Part shown: positions 5,943-8,143 of the stretch, in pieces
Layout: each line of letters starts with the position of its first letter
Position numbering within the stretch: the first letter of the stretch is position 1
Assembly: GCA_934180065.1 (NCBI GenBank)
Contig: CAKPRA010000058.1
Coordinates: 1-8,143 of the forward strand
DNA: 8,143 nt
Source: an uncultured Clostridia bacterium
GTDB taxonomy: Bacteria; Bacillota; Clostridia; TANB77; CAG-508
Reading direction: 5' to 3'
The notes under the pieces: generated by a model
What the model was told of the DNA's origin: nothing
The model's input: the letters and a program-made list of their open reading frames with translations, nothing else
The model's database searches: none
Made by a program: the position numbers and the translations under genes

Positions 5943-7397
5943 GTGATTAAATTATTAAGCCTATTTACAGGAATAGGCGCATTTGAAAAAGCATTAGAAA
6001 GATTAAATGCAGAATATGAATTAGTTGGATTTAGTGAAATAGATAAGTATGCAATAAAAAGTTATTGTGCAATACACAATGTTACAGAAGATAAAAATTA
6101 TGGAGATATAAGTAAAATTGATGAAAAGAGTTTACCAGATTTCGATATAATGACATGGGGGTTTCCATGTCAAGATATTAGTATTGCTGGTAAATTAAAA
6201 GGCATTAAAGAAGGAAAAACAAGAAGCGGGTTATATTATGAAGGTTATAGAATTTTAAAAACTAAAAAGCCTAAAATAAGCATAATAGAAAATGTTAAGA
6301 ATTTAACAAGTAAAAGGTTTAAAAATGAATTTGAATCTATATTAAAGGATATATCAGATTTAGGTTATAACAATTATTGGCAAGTTTTAAATGCTAAAGA
6401 TTATGGAATACCACAAAACAGGGAGAGGGTTTTTATTATAAGTATAAGAAAAGATATAGATAATGGTAAATTTACTTTTCCAGAGAAAATACCATTACAA
6501 TTAAAATTAAAAGATTTACTGGAAGATGTGGTAGATGATAAATACTATTTAACTGAAAAAGGAATCGGAAGGCTTATAAAGAAAAATAATAAATTAATTA
6601 GAAACAATGATAATCCAGATGTAAGTTCTTGTATAATTGCAGGTTATCATAAAATGGATGGTAGAAATAATCAATACATATCAGAGCAAAACAAACCTAA
6701 AAGAATAGGTGGAATTTATGATACAGAAGAAAGAAAAAGACAAGCAGGAAGTATTTATGATTCAAATGCTATTTCTCCAACATTAACAACAATGTTTCCA
6801 GGAGGAGATAAACAACCTTTTGTACTCGTAAACGAAGGTACTAAAAAAGGTACATCAGAAGCAAGAGAAGGTGATTCAATAAATATTTCATACCCTAATA
6901 ATATGAGAAAAAGAGGTAGAGTAGGAAAAGAAGTATCGCAAACTATATTAACATCTCCTAATATGGCAGTAGTTGAAAATGCAAATAAACCAATATGTTT
7001 AAATGCTAACAAAAATGTAAGTATTCAAGATAGGATATATGATGAAGAAGGTATTGCAGCAACAGTAACAGCGAGTGAATTTAGATCTAAAATAGCAGAA
7101 AGAAAAATGTTTAATCCATATAATGATAAAGAAATAAAAGATGTAGCACCAACACAAACAGCAAATTGTGGATGCTCAACATCTAGTGCAGCAGTATTAA
7201 TATCAGAGGATGGAAAGAATTACTTAAAAATAAGAAAGTTAACACCTTTAGAATGTTGGCGACTTATGGGATTTGATGATGAAGATTTTTATAAAGCAAA
7301 AGATGTTGGAGTATCAGATACTCAACTATATAGACAAGCTGGCAATAGTATTGTTGTAAATGTTTTAGAAAAAATAATTGAGGGTTTGTTAAAATAA
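5943..7397 (+). CDS. dcm: DNA (cytosine-5-)-methyltransferase with repeated target-recognition motif
   Basis: Methylates carbon 5 of cytosine in DNA. All main catalytic motifs are present in the usual order: LFTGIGAFEKAL (7-18, motif I, SAM), GFPCQDIS (73-80, catalytic Cys76), ENVKN (116-120), QNRERVF (158-164), then a long variable region (about 200-425), and RQAGNSIVVNV (464-474, motif X). The variable region contains about five related modules of form 'i/v..T.Ta': VSSCIIAGY (227-235), AISPTLTTM (276-284), VSQTILTS (331-338), IAATVTAS (371-378) and VAPTQTAN (401-408). Several follow an R/S-I-Y-D-like lead (SIYDSN at 270-275, RIYDEE at 364-369). GTG 5943 follows AGGAGGG (5931-5937) at 5-nt spacing. 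There is no endonuclease partner next to it. It may be an orphan that shields the element from host restriction. The specificity cannot be read from sequence. Confidence 0.93.
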   Translation: MIKLLSLFTGIGAFEKALERLNAEYELVGFSEIDKYAIKSYCAIHNVTEDKNYGDISKIDEKSLPDFDIMTWGFPCQDISIAGKLKGIKEGKTRSGLYYEGYRILKTKKPKISIIENVKNLTSKRFKNEFESILKDISDLGYNNYWQVLNAKDYGIPQNRERVFIISIRKDIDNGKFTFPEKIPLQLKLKDLLEDVVDDKYYLTEKGIGRLIKKNNKLIRNNDNPDVSSCIIAGYHKMDGRNNQYISEQNKPKRIGGIYDTEERKRQAGSIYDSNAISPTLTTMFPGGDKQPFVLVNEGTKKGTSEAREGDSINISYPNNMRKRGRVGKEVSQTILTSPNMAVVENANKPICLNANKNVSIQDRIYDEEGIAATVTASEFRSKIAERKMFNPYNDKEIKDVAPTQTANCGCSTSSAAVLISEDGKNYLKIRKLTPLECWRLMGFDDEDFYKAKDVGVSDTQLYRQAGNSIVVNVLEKIIEGLLK

Positions 7398-7402
7398 ACA
7401 AC

Positions 7403-7441
7403 ACACCATAAGATAAATGATAATTTTTTCTTTTATGGTGT
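7403..7441 (+). terminator. Hairpin after the cytosine methyltransferase, probable weak terminator
   Basis: ACACCATAA (7403-7411) pairs perfectly with TTATGGTGT (7433-7441). Pairing can continue inward with AT and GT pairs and one mismatch. The DNA after the stem (AAATTTTTA) has only an interrupted T run, so termination may be weak. The position right after the last gene of the block and before a new promoter supports an end-of-operon role. It could alternatively mark an element boundary. Confidence 0.5.
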
Positions 7442-7457
7442 AAATTTTTATAATTTA

Positions 7458-7466
7458 TGTTATAAT
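7458..7466 (+). promoter_or_regulatory. Extended -10 promoter for the MBL-fold gene
   Basis: TGTTATAAT is a perfect extended -10 (TGnTATAAT) with the hexamer at 7461-7466. No good -35 is present at 17 nt (GTGTAA), which extended -10 promoters often tolerate. The expected transcription start is near 7473, giving a leader of under 30 nt that contains AAGGAGG at 7487-7493. Confidence 0.6.
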
Positions 7467-7499
7467 TCCTATGTATATAAAAAATCAAGGAGGCTATAA

Positions 7500-8135
7500 A
7501 TGTTAGATAATATAGAAGTTTTATACCATAGCAGTATAAGAATTAATAAAGAAAAAATAATTTATATAGATCCATTTAAAATAAATAAAAATTATAATGA
7601 TGCAGACATTGTTTTTATAACACACGATCATTATGACCATTATTCTGAAGAAGATATAGATAAGGTTATAAATGAAAACACTACTATTATAATACCAGAA
7701 GAATTATTAACAAAATTATTAAGAAAAGGCATAAATAAAAATGCAATTATTACAGTAGAGCCAAATAAAAATTATATGGTGCAAGGAATTAAATTTGAAA
7801 CAATACCAGCTTATAATACAAATAAAACATTTCATCCAAAAGAAAATGGTTGGGTTGGTTATATTATTATAATAAATGGTATTAGATATTATATTGCAGG
7901 AGATACAGATATTACAGAAGAAAATAAAAAAGTAAAATGTGATGTAGCTTTTGTTCCAGTTGGAGGAACATATACAATGGATTTTAAAGAAGCAGCACAA
8001 TTAATAAATGAAATAAAACCTAAAATAGCAATTCCAATTCATTATGGTAGTCTAGTTGGAACAGAGCAAGATGCAATAGATTTTGTAAGATTATTACACC
8101 CAGAAATAAAAGGTATAATTTTAATGAAACAATAA
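7500..8135 (+). CDS. Metallo-beta-lactamase-fold metal-dependent hydrolase (UlaG-like)
   Basis: A 211-residue zinc-type hydrolase. Visible metal-site motifs are THDHYDHY (41-48; H42, H44, D46, H47), a downstream H112 in FHPKENGWVGYII, AGDTD (133-137; D135) and IPIHYGS (178-184; H181). The short YIDPF start (22-26) and GWVGYII segment fit the UlaG-like branch of the superfamily, which includes phosphodiesterase- and lactonase-like enzymes. The substrate cannot be predicted. There is no signal peptide, so the enzyme is probably cytoplasmic. ATG 7500 follows a strong AAGGAGG (7487-7493). The gene has its own promoter and follows a hairpin, so it is likely independent of the mobilisation operon and may be host chromosome flanking the element. 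The reading frame is intact. Confidence 0.88.
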   Translation: MLDNIEVLYHSSIRINKEKIIYIDPFKINKNYNDADIVFITHDHYDHYSEEDIDKVINENTTIIIPEELLTKLLRKGINKNAIITVEPNKNYMVQGIKFETIPAYNTNKTFHPKENGWVGYIIIINGIRYYIAGDTDITEENKKVKCDVAFVPVGGTYTMDFKEAAQLINEIKPKIAIPIHYGSLVGTEQDAIDFVRLLHPEIKGIILMKQ

Positions 8136-8143
8136 ATGAAAGA

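Noticed and set aside
6755..8000. Reverse-strand open frames at 6755-7012, 7264-7488 and 7719-8000
   Set aside because: They lie opposite the cytosine methyltransferase and MBL-fold genes, whose catalytic motifs are clear. The products look like antisense translations rich in Ile, Phe, Cys and Asn.
24..8135. Alternative genetic code (TGA as tryptophan), considered because of the high AT content
   Set aside because: All reading frames are intact with TGA as stop, the tryptophans checked are TGG, and all genes end in TAA, so the standard bacterial code suffices.
8136..8143. ATG directly after the stop of the MBL-fold gene
   Set aside because: Only eight bases remain and no Shine-Dalgarno precedes it, so a further gene cannot be supported.
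1..8143. CRISPR array, tRNA, rRNA, riboswitch or insertion sequence
   Set aside because: No regularly spaced repeats, no tRNA-like or rRNA-like segments and no transposase or terminal inverted repeats were seen. The longest gene-free stretch is about 100 nt.

Overview
The window is very AT-rich (roughly three quarters A+T by eye). All nine genes are on the + strand, Shine-Dalgarno sites of the AGGAGG type are common, and every gene ends in TAA. All tryptophans I checked are TGG, so the standard bacterial code fits. This points to a low-GC Bacillota (Clostridia or relative), or a mobile element living in one. I cannot name the species.

Layout. (1) 24-2409: a two-gene type II restriction-modification operon, a gamma-class N6-adenine methyltransferase overlapping a BsuBI/PstI-family endonuclease. 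By family it should act on CTGCAG. An intrinsic terminator follows. (2) 2451-3077: an unrecognised protein that appears to contain two copies of one domain. (3) 3078-3171: a spacer with a good promoter (CTGACA-17-TATAAC) embedded in a row of perfect palindromes. (4) 3172-5877: a mobilisation block, made of a small acidic DUF6809-like protein, a small HTH protein resembling sigma-70 region 4, a MobC-type accessory protein and a relaxase. (5) 5943-7397: a DNA cytosine-5 methyltransferase whose target-recognition region contains about five copies of a short motif. (6) 7500-8135: a metallo-beta-lactamase-fold hydrolase with its own promoter, probably outside the mobile block.

How it fits together. 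MobC and the relaxase indicate an element that can be mobilised. No coupling protein, T4SS gene, integrase or replication gene is in the window, so whether it is an integrated mobilisable element, a plasmid or a piece of a larger ICE is open. The restriction system and the cytosine methyltransferase are plausible cargo, for competition, stabilisation or protection of transferred DNA.

Most unusual points: the duplicated-domain protein; two genes whose only well-placed Shine-Dalgarno lies exactly 8 nt before an ATT codon; three intrinsic terminators pressed against the ribosome site of the next gene, two of them in similar sequence; the palindrome cluster over a promoter; and the modular recognition region of the cytosine methyltransferase. 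I did not find a clear case of a wholly new system. The duplicated-domain gene and the operon-internal terminators are the best leads.
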